From positions 1-41,475 of the forward strand of contig CALUVS010000020.1 of NCBI GenBank assembly GCA_944324265.1: DNA of 41,475 nt, given 5' to 3'. How positions within the stretch are numbered: the first letter of the stretch is position 1; every line of letters begins with the position of its first letter. The stretch comes from an uncultured Traorella sp. GTDB lineage: Bacteria; Bacillota_I; Bacilli_A; Erysipelotrichales; Erysipelotrichaceae. Below the pieces are notes generated by a model. That model was not told the DNA's origin, did no database searches, and saw only the letters and a list, made by a program, of their open reading frames with translations. Below, in pieces: positions 1 through 9,347 of the stretch. Both the position numbers and the translations under genes were made by a program.

Positions 1-239
1 CACAAGCATTTTAAATGATTATCTCTTTTTTTAACAATTTTTATTCAGTTATTTGTTTCCATGAATATTTCAGGTAAAATTATCATTCCTAATAATTAGT
101 ATAAAGGTGTATTTGTAAAAAGTAAACCGATTAAAAAAAGGTAATAATACTAATTATTGGAAAGCCTTTCACAAATTTTCACATTACTCTATATGTGAAG
201 TATGTTATAATTACTAAAGTAAAGGAAGTGATTGAATCA
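1..239. other. AT-rich intergenic region upstream of ftsE
   Basis: No gene is visible in these 239 bases. The stretch is very AT-rich. It contains a 12-base perfect inverted repeat (AATAATTAGTAT at 91-102 and its complement at 147-158) and, near its right end, the ftsE promoter and ribosome binding site. In many Bacillota prfB or secA lies upstream of ftsE, but nothing of either is seen here. Confidence 0.6.
203..211 (+). promoter_or_regulatory. Extended -10 promoter of ftsEX operon
   Basis: TGTTATAAT at 203-211 is a perfect extended -10 element (TGnTATAAT), 29 bases before the ftsE ATG. No good -35 hexamer lies 17 bases upstream, as is usual for extended -10 promoters. Ribosome binding site AAAGGAAG (221-228) follows. 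Confidence 0.55.
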
Positions 240-923
240 ATGATTTATTTGGAAAATGTTTCTAAATGTTACAAAAACGGAGTAAATGCTCTGGATAATA
301 TAAATTTACAAATCAATGATGGGGAATTCGTATATATTATTGGTTCTACCGGCTCAGGTAAATCAACATTAATAAAATTATTGGATGGTGAAGAGATTCC
401 GACTACCGGAACAGTTTCTGTAGAAGGGATTGATGTAGGAAGATTAAAACACAATAAAGTACCTTATTATCGGCGGAATATCGGGGTAGTTTTTCAAGAC
501 TTTCGTTTGCTGCCGGAAAAAACTGTATTTGAAAACGTTGCTTTTGCATTGGAAGCTATCGGCAAAGACAAAGTTGAAATCAGAAGAAGAGTGCGTGAAG
601 TACTTGAACTGGTCGATTTATCAGATAAAGCCAGAAGCTTTCCGCATGAATTATCAGGGGGACAGCAGCAGCGTGTGGTCATTGCCAGAGCGATTGCCAA
701 TCGTCCGAAAGTATTGATTGCGGATGAACCGACCGGAAACTTAGACCCAAAAATGTCTCATGATATTTTGGAATTGCTTGAGAAAATCAATCGAGAACAG
801 AAAACAACAATTATCATGGTCACACATGATGAAAATATTGTCGAAAAATATAAAAAACGTACAATTTCCCTCGATCATGGAAATGTCAGCGGGGATAGCT
901 TAAAAGGAGGATATGTGCGATGA
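240..923 (+). CDS. ftsE: Cell division ATP-binding protein FtsE
   Basis: ABC-type ATPase that works with the membrane protein FtsX to switch on a septal peptidoglycan hydrolase outside the cell. The 227-residue protein has a Walker A motif GSTGSGKST at about residues 35-43, the ABC signature LSGGQQQR at 138-145, Walker B with DEPTGNLD at 162-169 and the H-loop THDE near the C-terminus, the compact FtsE layout. I chose ATG at 240 over the upstream GTG at 195: it has AAAGGAAG 11 bases upstream, the family starts with MIxxxNVSK, and the GTG lies upstream of the likely -10 element. The stop overlaps the ftsX start by 4 bases, implying translational coupling. Identification is very secure. Confidence 0.96.
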   Translation: MIYLENVSKCYKNGVNALDNINLQINDGEFVYIIGSTGSGKSTLIKLLDGEEIPTTGTVSVEGIDVGRLKHNKVPYYRRNIGVVFQDFRLLPEKTVFENVAFALEAIGKDKVEIRRRVREVLELVDLSDKARSFPHELSGGQQQRVVIARAIANRPKVLIADEPTGNLDPKMSHDILELLEKINREQKTTIIMVTHDENIVEKYKKRTISLDHGNVSGDSLKGGYVR

Positions 924-1837
924 TTCAGTTTTTCAAGAGTCTGCCTTATCATATCAAGGCAGCTTTTAAGAGTATCTTTCGTCACATGGCCTTATCAATC
1001 AGTGCAGCCAGTGCAGTAACTGTAACTTTGGTGCTGGTTGCAACTTTTATGCTTGTGGCGCTGAATATCTCAAATTTCACAAGAAATATTGAAGATAGTG
1101 TAAAAATTCATGTAAAGATTGAACAGACATATGAAGATGATGAAATTGCGGCTTTAGGAAACCAGATTCATCAAATTGATGGAGTTTCAAATGTACAATA
1201 TTCGGATAAAGACAGTGAAATGGATGCCTTTTTGGAATACATTCAGGAAACTGGAGGAACACCTTCTTTCTATGAAAGCTATCGCGGAGAAAACAATCCT
1301 TTGCGTGATGCCTTCATTATTGAAGTAGATGAACCGGAAAATATTGAACAGATTGCTGATGAAATACGGGCACTTGATGGCGTGGAAACGGCTGAATATG
1401 GCGGTGCCAGTGCTAAAACAATGCTGGATGCTTTTGATTCTATTCGTGCCGGCGGTGCGATATTTATCATTGCTTTGTCTGTATTGGCGATGTTTTTGAT
1501 TTCAAATACGATCAAGATGACAATTTATGCGCGTATGGAAGAAATTTCTATTATGCGTAATGTAGGAGCAGCCAACTGGTTTATCAAGACACCGTTTATG
1601 ATCGAAGGTATGGTCATAGGACTTGCCGGAGCAATATTGCCGATCTTATTTACTATTTTTGGCTATAATGCTTTATACAATATGATTGATGGTGTTTTAT
1701 TTACTGAAATGTTTGCTTTATATCCAACAATTCCATTTACTTTGCAGGTATCAGGTATTTTGGCATTGATGGGAATGCTTGTCGGTTTATTTGGAAGTTT
1801 CTTCTCTGTAAATAAATATTTGAGGTGGAAACGATGA
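920..1837 (+). CDS. ftsX: Cell division permease-like protein FtsX
   Basis: Membrane partner of FtsE; it carries the ATPase signal across the membrane to an extracellular peptidoglycan hydrolase. The 305-residue protein has the FtsX topology: a cytoplasmic N-terminus, a first membrane helix at about residues 24-48, a large outside domain of about 125 residues, then three more helices at about 178-197, 222-247 and 272-297. The motif NTIKMTIYARMEEISIM after the second helix is typical. ATG overlaps the ftsE stop by 4 bases, and the stop overlaps the next start by 4 bases, so all three genes are coupled. The outside domain is where the hydrolase coiled coil is known to bind in streptococci. Confidence 0.95.
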   Translation: MIQFFKSLPYHIKAAFKSIFRHMALSISAASAVTVTLVLVATFMLVALNISNFTRNIEDSVKIHVKIEQTYEDDEIAALGNQIHQIDGVSNVQYSDKDSEMDAFLEYIQETGGTPSFYESYRGENNPLRDAFIIEVDEPENIEQIADEIRALDGVETAEYGGASAKTMLDAFDSIRAGGAIFIIALSVLAMFLISNTIKMTIYARMEEISIMRNVGAANWFIKTPFMIEGMVIGLAGAILPILFTIFGYNALYNMIDGVLFTEMFALYPTIPFTLQVSGILALMGMLVGLFGSFFSVNKYLRWKR

Positions 1838-3216
1838 GAAAGATTGGAAAAGCTGCATTGGCTTTCTGTATGGTCACAACAGTGTTTTCAAGCCATGCAA
1901 TGAAAGCCTATGAATTCACGGATGCAGATATTGAATATTATAATGCTTTCTGTTCAAAAACATTAAGCACACAGGAAGAAGCAAATTTATGTGCTGCCTA
2001 TAAAGACTGGATGCGCGAAAGAGCGGAAAATTTCCAAAGTCAGGCAGATGATTTACAAAATCAAATTAATTCATTGACAGGTTCGATTGAAGAAATGGGA
2101 TATCAGATTGAACAACTGCGTCTTCAGGTCGTTGAATTAGAAAATCAGATTGCCTCTTTGGAACAAAGCATTGCGATTGCAGAAGATGAAATCAACAAAC
2201 TGAATGCGCAGATTGAAGAAAAAGAAGCAGATATTGCAGAAAAAGATGAACAGATCAAACAGCGTATGGTGGATACTCAATCCTTTATTGGGGTCAATGC
2301 TTATATTGATGTCATCATGGGTGCCAGTGATTTAGTGGATTTGATTCGCCGAGTTTCTGTTTTGGAAGATATTACTGCTTATGAACAAGATCAGATTGAA
2401 GAATTGAATCAAATGATTGATGAATTGGAATTTGACCGATCAGAAAGTGAACGTATCCGTCAGCAGGCAGAAGATGATAAAGTGATTGTTGAACAGACAA
2501 GAGCTGCCGTTGAACAGCAGCAGGCAATCATTGAAGCCAGACAGATGGAATTAGTATCTGAGGCAGATGCTTTAGCAGCTGCAATGCGTGAAGCAGAAAC
2601 AGCCAGCAGTGATATCTTGAATATGCTTCCGACATTGAATGATACAGTGTTTGATGCCATTCAAGGAAATTCAGGCTTTACTCATCCAATGCAGTCCAGT
2701 TATGTAGTTTCAGCTCATACATGGGCTTATCCGGATGGAGGGCTTCACTTAGGAATGGACTTTGCAGTACCGGTAGGAACCCCTGTATATGCACCTGCCA
2801 ATGGATTGATTCTGTATGCTAACAATCCAACTTCATCAACCAATGGTTATTTAGGTAACTGGGTTGGCTGGCCAAGAGGCGGAGGAAATACGATTTCTCT
2901 TGTAGGGGTAGTCAACGGAACAACTTACATGTTCTCCTTCTTCCACTTATCACAAAGTCCATGGTATGTCAGTGCCGGACAAGAAGTCAGTGCCGGACAA
3001 GTGATTGCCGCAACCGGACATTCCGGAAACTCTACAGGACCGCATCTGCACTTTGAAGTTATCAATATGGGCAGCATGACGATTCAAGAGGTTTACAATC
3101 AATTTAAATTGGATGCGGACTTCTCAGGAGGTACAGGATGGTCATCTACAAGCACAGCTTGCAGTGTCAAAGGGTATGCACCTTGCCGTGAAAGACCGGA
3201 GGATTTAGGATTCTAG
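1834..3216 (+). CDS. FtsEX-linked secreted coiled-coil M23 peptidoglycan hydrolase (PcsB/EnvC-like)
   Basis: Secreted LytM/M23 metallopeptidase likely to cut peptidoglycan cross-links at the septum under FtsEX control. The 460-residue protein has a signal peptide (about residues 1-26), a long coiled coil from about 55 to 265 rich in Glu/Gln/Ile repeats, and a C-terminal M23 domain with both zinc motifs intact: HLGMD at 305-309 and HLHFE from 404. ATG 1834 is preferred over GTG 1825: it has GAGGTGG just upstream and leads straight into the signal peptide. Overlap with ftsX by 4 bases supports a functional unit. Unusually for an exported Bacillota protein, it carries a Cys pair before the coil (C-x12-C) and another at the C-terminus (C-x7-C). 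Confidence 0.88.
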   Translation: MRKIGKAALAFCMVTTVFSSHAMKAYEFTDADIEYYNAFCSKTLSTQEEANLCAAYKDWMRERAENFQSQADDLQNQINSLTGSIEEMGYQIEQLRLQVVELENQIASLEQSIAIAEDEINKLNAQIEEKEADIAEKDEQIKQRMVDTQSFIGVNAYIDVIMGASDLVDLIRRVSVLEDITAYEQDQIEELNQMIDELEFDRSESERIRQQAEDDKVIVEQTRAAVEQQQAIIEARQMELVSEADALAAAMREAETASSDILNMLPTLNDTVFDAIQGNSGFTHPMQSSYVVSAHTWAYPDGGLHLGMDFAVPVGTPVYAPANGLILYANNPTSSTNGYLGNWVGWPRGGGNTISLVGVVNGTTYMFSFFHLSQSPWYVSAGQEVSAGQVIAATGHSGNSTGPHLHFEVINMGSMTIQEVYNQFKLDADFSGGTGWSSTSTACSVKGYAPCRERPEDLGF

Positions 3217-3237
3217 AGAGCGTTTGCTCTCTTTTTT
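3216..3237 (+). terminator. Terminator after the ftsEX operon
   Basis: Stem GAGAGC / GCTCTC with a four-base GTTT loop (3216-3231), followed by six T. It begins at the stop codon of the M23 gene and is a standard intrinsic terminator. Confidence 0.85.
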
Positions 3238-3264
3238 GTTCTTATGGATAGAATGTGGTATAAT
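3236..3264 (+). promoter_or_regulatory. Promoter of the Fem-type gene
   Basis: -35 TTGTTC (3236-3241), 17-base spacer, -10 TATAAT (3259-3264) preceded by TGG, making an extended -10. The -35 overlaps the T-tail of the preceding terminator. Predicted transcription start is near 3271, only about 2 bases before the first ATG. Confidence 0.6.
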
Positions 3265-3272
3265 ACCAAGGT

Positions 3273-4520
3273 ATGGAAAAGAATATGCAATTTAAAGAAC
3301 TTAATGAAAATGAATATACCAGCTTTGCTTTAAATCATCCTTATGCTTCATTCCAGCAAACACCGGAAATGATGAAGGTCAAGCAAATGGAGGGGAGAAA
3401 GACATGTTATCTTGGCGTGGTAAAAGATGATGAAATTGTTGCAGCCAGCTGTTTCACGCAATTGCCGGTCATGAAAACATTCACTTACTTATATGCGAAC
3501 AGAGGTATTTTGATGGATTATGAAGATGATGAACTTGTTCATTTCTATTTAGAAGAATTAAAGAAATACGGACATAAGATCAATGCTTTATATTGCCGTA
3601 TTGATCCAAATGTACAGCTGATTCAAAGAGATCTGCTGGGGAATGTCGTAGAAGGGGGATTTGACAATCATTCTCTTGTGCAGAAAATGATTCAGAATGG
3701 ATGCCGATACTGCGGTGAAACGATTGGCTTTGATATGCGCTCACAAGTCCGCTTCATGTTTAATCTCAACTTGAAGGGAAAAGATGCGCTGACACTTTTA
3801 AAGGAAATGGATTCACGGACACGCTGGTCAATTCGAAAATCACAGGAATTTAATGTTTCGATTCGCGAAATAGCGATTGATGAATTAGATATTTTTAAGA
3901 AAATCATGAATCATACAGCTCAGCGCAATGGCTTTACGGATCGTGATATGACATATTATCAGAATATGAAAAAAGCTTTCGGTGATAAATTCAAAATATT
4001 GATTGCTGAATTGGATCCGCAGGAATTGTGTCAAAAGCTGCAGGCAAAAGAGAACACGTTCATGCAGGAAGAAAAGGAATTGATGGATAAAGAAACTTTG
4101 ACCAAAAAGCAAAAGGCAAGACTCATCGAAGTCAGAGAAATCTTGCAGGGAACTCGAAAGCATCTGAAGGAAACACAGGAATTATTCAGTGATGGGAAAA
4201 AGCAAGTGCTTTCGGGAGCTTCTTTTATTACAACGGGCAAAGAAGTTGTTTATCTCAGTGCCGGATCTTATGATAAATATATGCATTATTATGGTGTTTT
4301 TGCGATTCATTGGACTATGATCCAATGGGCGTTGGAACATGGCTATGAACGCTATAATTTTTATGGCATCAGCGGAAATTTTGATGAAAATTCAGAAGAT
4401 TATGGTATCTATGAATTTAAGAAGGGCTTTAATGGTGTTGTAGAAGAATATGTGGGTGACTTTATATTGGAAATGAACCCAATGTTCAAAGTGTACAATA
4501 AAATGAAGAAAATTGTGTAG
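3273..4520 (+). CDS. Fem-family peptidoglycan interpeptide-bridge aminoacyltransferase
   Basis: FemABX/MurM-family enzyme that transfers amino acids from aminoacyl-tRNA to lipid-linked peptidoglycan precursors, building the interpeptide bridge in the cytoplasm. The 415-residue length, the two GNAT-like halves and the inserted charged helical arm (about residues 245-310, the tRNA-synthetase-like coiled arm) are diagnostic. The C-terminal motif RYNFYGISGNFDENSEDYGIYEFKKGF, written here as key residues F-Y-G-I-S-G-N-F about 365-372 and F-K-K-G-F about 385-389, is characteristic. Two starts are possible: ATG 3273 (almost leaderless from the predicted promoter) or ATG 3285 (MQFKELNENEY, matching the family start, with weak GGAAAAG upstream). 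It is the only Fem gene in the window; the bridge amino acid cannot be read from sequence. Confidence 0.88.
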   Translation: MEKNMQFKELNENEYTSFALNHPYASFQQTPEMMKVKQMEGRKTCYLGVVKDDEIVAASCFTQLPVMKTFTYLYANRGILMDYEDDELVHFYLEELKKYGHKINALYCRIDPNVQLIQRDLLGNVVEGGFDNHSLVQKMIQNGCRYCGETIGFDMRSQVRFMFNLNLKGKDALTLLKEMDSRTRWSIRKSQEFNVSIREIAIDELDIFKKIMNHTAQRNGFTDRDMTYYQNMKKAFGDKFKILIAELDPQELCQKLQAKENTFMQEEKELMDKETLTKKQKARLIEVREILQGTRKHLKETQELFSDGKKQVLSGASFITTGKEVVYLSAGSYDKYMHYYGVFAIHWTMIQWALEHGYERYNFYGISGNFDENSEDYGIYEFKKGFNGVVEEYVGDFILEMNPMFKVYNKMKKIV

Positions 4521-4528
4521 AGGTGCTT

Positions 4529-6010
4529 ATGAGTGAAGAAAAAAAAGTAGTGAGAGTAAAATTAGTCAAACATGAATGGCCGGATGAAAGAGCTGCTCGT
4601 CATAAACGCCAAAGAAATATCATGCTTGTGATATTGCTTTGCGGTGCTTTTTTTGCGGGCGGCTTCGGATTATCAGCTTTAACTCGTTCAAGTCTTGGAA
4701 ACGGCACTGAGATGGATGCCAAGTTTTCCATTGTTCAAGAAGTGATGCAGGAACTTTGGTATTTCGGCAAGGATGCTGAAAATTTGGATGAAACTCTGCT
4801 GAATGGAGCTATCAGCGGTATGGTTGATGCCGGCGGAGACATTCATACACAATATATGGATCCAGAATATGCAGAAAGCTTTATTTCTTCTATGGAAGGC
4901 AATTTAGTGGGAATTGGGATCCAATATACTTCTGCTTTGGATATCAACCGAATTTATCATGTGTTTCCGGGTTCACCGGCAGACATCGGCGGCTTAAAGA
5001 GCGGTGATGTGATCATTGCGGTTGATGGTATTGATATCCGTGATAATGATACGGTGGATTTAGCTGAACTAGTGCGTGGAGAAGAAGACAGTGAAGTTGT
5101 CATTACGGTGGATCGTGATGGCGAAGTGCTGGATTTTACGATTACTCGAGGCAGCTTTGATTCTTCTGTATATGCGTATACGCTGGATGATGTAGGTATT
5201 TTGGAAATCAATACTTTTGGTGAAACGACAGCCAATGGTGTCGGCAGTTATCTTTCACAGATGAAAGAAAATGGAATTGAAAATTTGATTATTGATCTAA
5301 GAGATAATACAGGCGGTTATTTGACAACGGTTGTGGATATCGGCAGTTATTTATTGCCGGATGGTGATTTGATCTTACAGGAAGAAAATCGCGATGGATC
5401 CGTTGTTCAATATTATTCCAAGGATTCTATTGAAACGATTCCTTTTGAAAATATTGCCGTGCTGATCAATGGCAATACAGCCAGTGCATCTGAAGTACTG
5501 ACAGCCGCTCTGCGTGAGAATCTGGGAGCGACGGTTGTCGGAACATTGAGCTATGGAAAGGGTACAGTACAGACAAGTATTCCATTTAATGATGGAAGTA
5601 TTATCAAATATACAAAGGCGGAATGGCTGACACCAAATGGAAATAAGATCAATGGTGTAGGAATTACACCGGACATTGAGGTTGAATTGCCGTTAGCAGT
5701 ACAATATGGCATTCCGGATGAAACAGCACAGACGGTTGCTTTAGATTCTGTGTCACAGGAATGTATGCTGGCTCAGATCAATTTGGATTTCTTGGGCTAT
5801 GATATTGACCGTACAGATGGCTATTTCTCTGAACAGACATTGAGTGCCCTGCAGCAATTTGAAAGAGATCATGGTTATGAAGTCAGTGATGAATTGAATG
5901 CAGAAGTGCTTCGACAGACTTCCATGCAGGTATTTGATAAATGGTATGATGACATCAATGAGCTTGATCCGCAGCTGAATGCGGCACTAGAGGTTGTTCA
6001 TGGAAGATAG
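4529..6010 (+). CDS. Membrane-anchored carboxyl-terminal processing protease (S41) with PDZ and peptidoglycan-binding domains
   Basis: S41-family serine protease of the CtpA/CtpB type, acting outside the cell on exported proteins. The 493-residue protein has a cytoplasmic basic N-terminus, one membrane segment (about residues 30-52), a PDZ domain (about 110-195), the S41 catalytic domain (about 200-390) and a C-terminal peptidoglycan-binding domain of the PG_binding_1 type (about 410-470). The Ser in TASASE (about residue 319) and the Lys in SYGKGTVQT (344) form the Ser-Lys dyad. ATG 4529 is used rather than the in-frame GTG 4523, which lies in the AGAGGTG ribosome binding site. It starts 8 bases after the Fem gene and is likely co-transcribed. 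The substrate is unknown; in sporeformers CtpB paralogs act on SpoIVFA. Confidence 0.9.
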   Translation: MSEEKKVVRVKLVKHEWPDERAARHKRQRNIMLVILLCGAFFAGGFGLSALTRSSLGNGTEMDAKFSIVQEVMQELWYFGKDAENLDETLLNGAISGMVDAGGDIHTQYMDPEYAESFISSMEGNLVGIGIQYTSALDINRIYHVFPGSPADIGGLKSGDVIIAVDGIDIRDNDTVDLAELVRGEEDSEVVITVDRDGEVLDFTITRGSFDSSVYAYTLDDVGILEINTFGETTANGVGSYLSQMKENGIENLIIDLRDNTGGYLTTVVDIGSYLLPDGDLILQEENRDGSVVQYYSKDSIETIPFENIAVLINGNTASASEVLTAALRENLGATVVGTLSYGKGTVQTSIPFNDGSIIKYTKAEWLTPNGNKINGVGITPDIEVELPLAVQYGIPDETAQTVALDSVSQECMLAQINLDFLGYDIDRTDGYFSEQTLSALQQFERDHGYEVSDELNAEVLRQTSMQVFDKWYDDINELDPQLNAALEVVHGR

Positions 6011-7976
6011 AAAATTTGAGTTAGTTTCCCAATATCAGCCTCAAGGGGATCAGCCTGAAGCAATCAAGCAGCTGGTCGAAGGCATCAAGCAAGGAAAAAA
6101 GACACAGGTGCTTTTGGGAGCTACCGGTACTGGAAAAACCTTCACTGTCAGCAATGTGATTCAGGCAGTAAATAAACCTACATTGGTTTTTGCTCACAAT
6201 AAAACACTGGCTGGTCAGCTCTATGCGGAGCTGAAAGAATTTTTTCCGCATAATCGTGTGGAATACTTTGTTTCTAACTTTGATTACTATCAGCCGGAAG
6301 CTTATATTCCAAGTTCAGATACTTATATTGATAAGACAGCGACAACTAATCAGGAATTGGATATGTTAAGAATGGCAGCCACAAACTCTGTTCTTGAAAG
6401 AAGAGATACAATCATTGTCGCTTCTGTTGCCTGCATTTATGGGGCCAGCAATCCGGCTCAATATAAAGAAATGTTTTTTACTTTGCGTGTCGGTGAAAAA
6501 ATCGACCGCAATGTCCTTTTGAAACAATTGGTAGATCGTCAGTACAAGCGCAATGACATCGATTTAGTTCGTTCCAGCTTCCGTGTGCGCGGCGATGTCA
6601 TCGAAATAGCTCCCGGTCATACCGACAGTTATGTTCTGCGCATTGAATTATTTGATGATGAAATTGAACGAATCTGCGAAGTAGAACCTGTCACCGGAAA
6701 AGTATTGAATGCCTACAGTGTCTATGTTGTCTATCCGGCCAGCGGCTATGCAACACAAAAAGACATTATTCTGCGTGCTTGTCAGACCATTGAAGATGAA
6801 CTGGAAGATCGTTTGTCAGAATTGGATATGCAAGGCAAACTATTGGAAAAACAGCGCTTGGAACAGCGTACACGCTATGATATTGAAGCATTGCGTGAAT
6901 TTGGTTTCTGTTCAGGCATTGAAAACTATTCCCGTCATATTGACGGCCGTAAACCTGGAGAAAGACCATATACTTTGCTGGATTATTTCCCAGATGATTA
7001 TTTATTGATCGTGGATGAATCCCATGTATCTTTGCCGCAGATCCGCGGTATGTATAATGGGGACCGTGCCAGAAAAGAAACACTGGTCAATTATGGCTTC
7101 CGTCTGCCAAGTGCCTTGGATAATCGTCCGATGCGCTTTGAAGAATTTGAAAGCAAGATCAATCAAGTTATCTTTGTTTCCGCAACTCCGGGAGATTATG
7201 AACTGGCTTCTACTCATGGAGAAATTGTCGAACAGATCATTCGTCCGACCGGCTTATTGGATCCGCTCGTAGAAGTACGTCCGACAACAGGACAGATTGA
7301 TGATCTGATTGATGAAATTAAGATCCGTATTGAACGCAATGAACGTGTTTTGATTACTGCGTTGACAGTGCGCATGGCAGAGGAACTCAGCGGCTATCTG
7401 AAGAAACTTGACTTTAAGGTGGCATGGCTGCACCATGAAATCAAAACAATTGAAAGAAGTGAGATCATCCGTGATCTGCGTAAAGGAAAATATGATGTAT
7501 TGATCGGTATCAACTTATTAAGAGAAGGATTGGATATTCCGGAAGTCTCTTTGATTGCCATTTTGGATGCGGACAAGGAAGGCTTCTTGCGAAGCGAACG
7601 TTCTTTGATTCAGATCATCGGACGTGCAGCGCGTAATGCGGATGGCCGTGTTATCATGTATGCAGATAATATGACCGATTCGATGACTAAAGCAATTCAG
7701 GAAACAAATCGTAGACGTTCCATTCAGATGCAGTACAATAAAGAACATCATATTACGCCGAAAACGATTATTAAACCAATTCATGAAGCAATGCATTCCA
7801 AAGAAACACAGGAAATGGCTGCAAACTACATGAAGAAGAAAAATAAACTCGGCAAAAAGGATAAAGAAAAACTATTGGCAAATCTTGAAAAAGAAATGCG
7901 TGCAGCTGCTAAAGAGTTGGATTTTGAAAGAGCAGCTGAATTAAGAGATATGCTTATTGAGTTAAGAGGTGAATAA
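6000..7976 (+). CDS. uvrB: Excinuclease ABC subunit B
   Basis: Nucleotide excision repair helicase-like subunit that is loaded by UvrA, verifies DNA damage and recruits UvrC. The 658-residue protein is full length: Walker A GATGTGKT near residue 40, the beta-hairpin region with [10 protein letters not shown], the helicase motif DESH, the IIGRAARN motif VI, and a C-terminal UVR domain (final 35 residues, [11 protein letters not shown]) that binds UvrC. ATG 6000 overlaps the end of the S41 gene by 11 bases and has AGAGG just upstream. uvrA, the common neighbour, is not next to it; an M28 peptidase gene follows with a 1-base gap. Confidence 0.97.
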   Translation: MEDRKFELVSQYQPQGDQPEAIKQLVEGIKQGKKTQVLLGATGTGKTFTVSNVIQAVNKPTLVFAHNKTLAGQLYAELKEFFPHNRVEYFVSNFDYYQPEAYIPSSDTYIDKTATTNQELDMLRMAATNSVLERRDTIIVASVACIYGASNPAQYKEMFFTLRVGEKIDRNVLLKQLVDRQYKRNDIDLVRSSFRVRGDVIEIAPGHTDSYVLRIELFDDEIERICEVEPVTGKVLNAYSVYVVYPASGYATQKDIILRACQTIEDELEDRLSELDMQGKLLEKQRLEQRTRYDIEALREFGFCSGIENYSRHIDGRKPGERPYTLLDYFPDDYLLIVDESHVSLPQIRGMYNGDRARKETLVNYGFRLPSALDNRPMRFEEFESKINQVIFVSATPGDYELASTHGEIVEQIIRPTGLLDPLVEVRPTTGQIDDLIDEIKIRIERNERVLITALTVRMAEELSGYLKKLDFKVAWLHHEIKTIERSEIIRDLRKGKYDVLIGINLLREGLDIPEVSLIAILDADKEGFLRSERSLIQIIGRAARNADGRVIMYADNMTDSMTKAIQETNRRRSIQMQYNKEHHITPKTIIKPIHEAMHSKETQEMAANYMKKKNKLGKKDKEKLLANLEKEMRAAAKELDFERAAELRDMLIELRGE

Positions 7977-7977
7977 G

Positions 7978-9204
7978 ATGAAAGCATGGGAATTACTGAA
8001 TCAGCTTTATTTTGAGAGAGTCAGCGGCACGGATGAAGAAACAAGAGCCGCTCATCTGATTGCGGATGCCCTGAAAGATCTTGGGGTTGAAGCAGTATGT
8101 GAAGCATTTGATGTGACTCGAAATCAAGTGCAGAAAGCATCCTTAGAAGTGTTGGAACCTTATCAGAAAACAATAGAAGCAACAGCTTATATGGGATGTC
8201 CGGATACAGATGAAAACGGATTGGAGCTGGATCTGACTTATTTTGAAAGTGATACACCGGTTTCACGCCGAAAGGCTGAAGGAAAAATTGCTTTGGTCAA
8301 TGGGTATTTAGGACGCAAAACATACAAAGCATTGATTGAAGCCAATGCCAAAGCATTTATCAGCTACAATGGCAATATTGATTATCCAATCAATGATCTG
8401 GATGATCGTGAACTGCGTCAGCCTCTGCAGGAAATCGGCAATATTCCGGGAGTCAATATCTTGGTCAATGATGCTATGGAATTGATTGAGAAAAAAGCCA
8501 GCAAAGTACGCATTACAACCAAACAAGAAGTCATGCCGGCTCATTCCCACAATGTTATCTGTGAACTGAAAGGTGAAAGTGATGAATGGATCGTATGTAC
8601 AGCTCACTATGATTCAGTGCCGAATTCCAAAGGGGTCTATGACAATGCCACAGGAGCCGTATGTTTGTATGAAATGATCAAATATTTCAAAGATCATCCG
8701 CACAAGCACAATCTGCGCTTTATCTTCTGCGGAAGTGAAGAAAGAGGATTGTTAGGCTCTAAAGCTTATGTGGAAGCCCACAAAGAAGAAATGGAAAAAA
8801 TTAAGCTCAATGTCAATATAGATATGATTGGTTCAACAATGGGCAGAAGAATTGCTGTGGCAACCAGTGATATGTCATTAGTTCATTTCACTGATTACTT
8901 TGCTAAGATCAAAGGCTTCCCGATGGAATGCAGTCAAGGCGTTTATTCCAGTGATTCAACACCATTTGCCGATGCCGGAGTGCCTGCTGTATCATTCGCA
9001 AGAATTACAACTTCAGGAACCGGTGTCATTCATTGCCGATATGATGTCATTGAACGCTTGAATGAAGCGATGCTTTTGGAAGATATTGCCTTTATTCAGG
9101 ATTATGTAGAGGAAATGGCCAATGCTTATGTCATTCCGGTTGTAAGAGAAATGCCGGACAACATGAAAGAAGAATTGGATAAATACTTGGGAAGAAAAGA
9201 TTAG
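7978..9204 (+). CDS. M28-family zinc aminopeptidase-like protein
   Basis: Predicted zinc-dependent exopeptidase of family M28. The metal-binding pattern is visible in order: H-Y-D in CTAHYDSV, D-N-A-T-G, E-E in GSEERGLLGS, D in NIDMIGS and H in GVIHCRYD. An inserted PA-like segment lies before the catalytic half (about residues 70-190). The 408-residue protein has no signal peptide, so a cytoplasmic role in peptide turnover is likely. ATG 7978 follows the uvrB stop by one base, with AAGAGGTG upstream; the in-frame GTG at 7969 is part of that site. Co-transcription with uvrB is positional only, with no known functional link. Confidence 0.87.
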   Translation: MKAWELLNQLYFERVSGTDEETRAAHLIADALKDLGVEAVCEAFDVTRNQVQKASLEVLEPYQKTIEATAYMGCPDTDENGLELDLTYFESDTPVSRRKAEGKIALVNGYLGRKTYKALIEANAKAFISYNGNIDYPINDLDDRELRQPLQEIGNIPGVNILVNDAMELIEKKASKVRITTKQEVMPAHSHNVICELKGESDEWIVCTAHYDSVPNSKGVYDNATGAVCLYEMIKYFKDHPHKHNLRFIFCGSEERGLLGSKAYVEAHKEEMEKIKLNVNIDMIGSTMGRRIAVATSDMSLVHFTDYFAKIKGFPMECSQGVYSSDSTPFADAGVPAVSFARITTSGTGVIHCRYDVIERLNEAMLLEDIAFIQDYVEEMANAYVIPVVREMPDNMKEELDKYLGRKD

Positions 9205-9223
9205 CCTATAAATATACACAAAA

Positions 9224-9266
9224 ATGCGTAAGTTCTTTGTATGAAAAGAAGTTTACGCATTTTTTA
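9224..9266 (+). terminator. Terminator after the M28 peptidase gene
   Basis: Long imperfect hairpin with arms ATGCGTAAGTTCTTT (from 9224) and AAAGAAGTTTACGCAT (to 9260), followed by T5. It closes the Fem-S41-uvrB-M28 transcription unit. Confidence 0.85.
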
Positions 9267-9287
9267 TGTGAAAACAAAAATGAAATA

Positions 9288-9316
9288 ATGACATCAAAAA
9301 AGAATCTTCTTATAAT
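9288..9316 (+). promoter_or_regulatory. SigA-type promoter of the lipoprotein gene
   Basis: ATGACA (9288-9293), exactly 17 bases, then TATAAT (9311-9316). This is one of the best consensus matches in the window and lies between a terminator and the lipoprotein start. Confidence 0.75.
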
Positions 9317-9347
9317 TAGTACAGATATACTAAAAAGGAGAAAACTT

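Noticed and set aside
835-850. TTGTCGAAAAA resembling a Spo0A box
   Set aside because: Inside ftsE coding sequence, with no promoter nearby. Similar matches inside uvrB and ftsH were rejected for the same reason.
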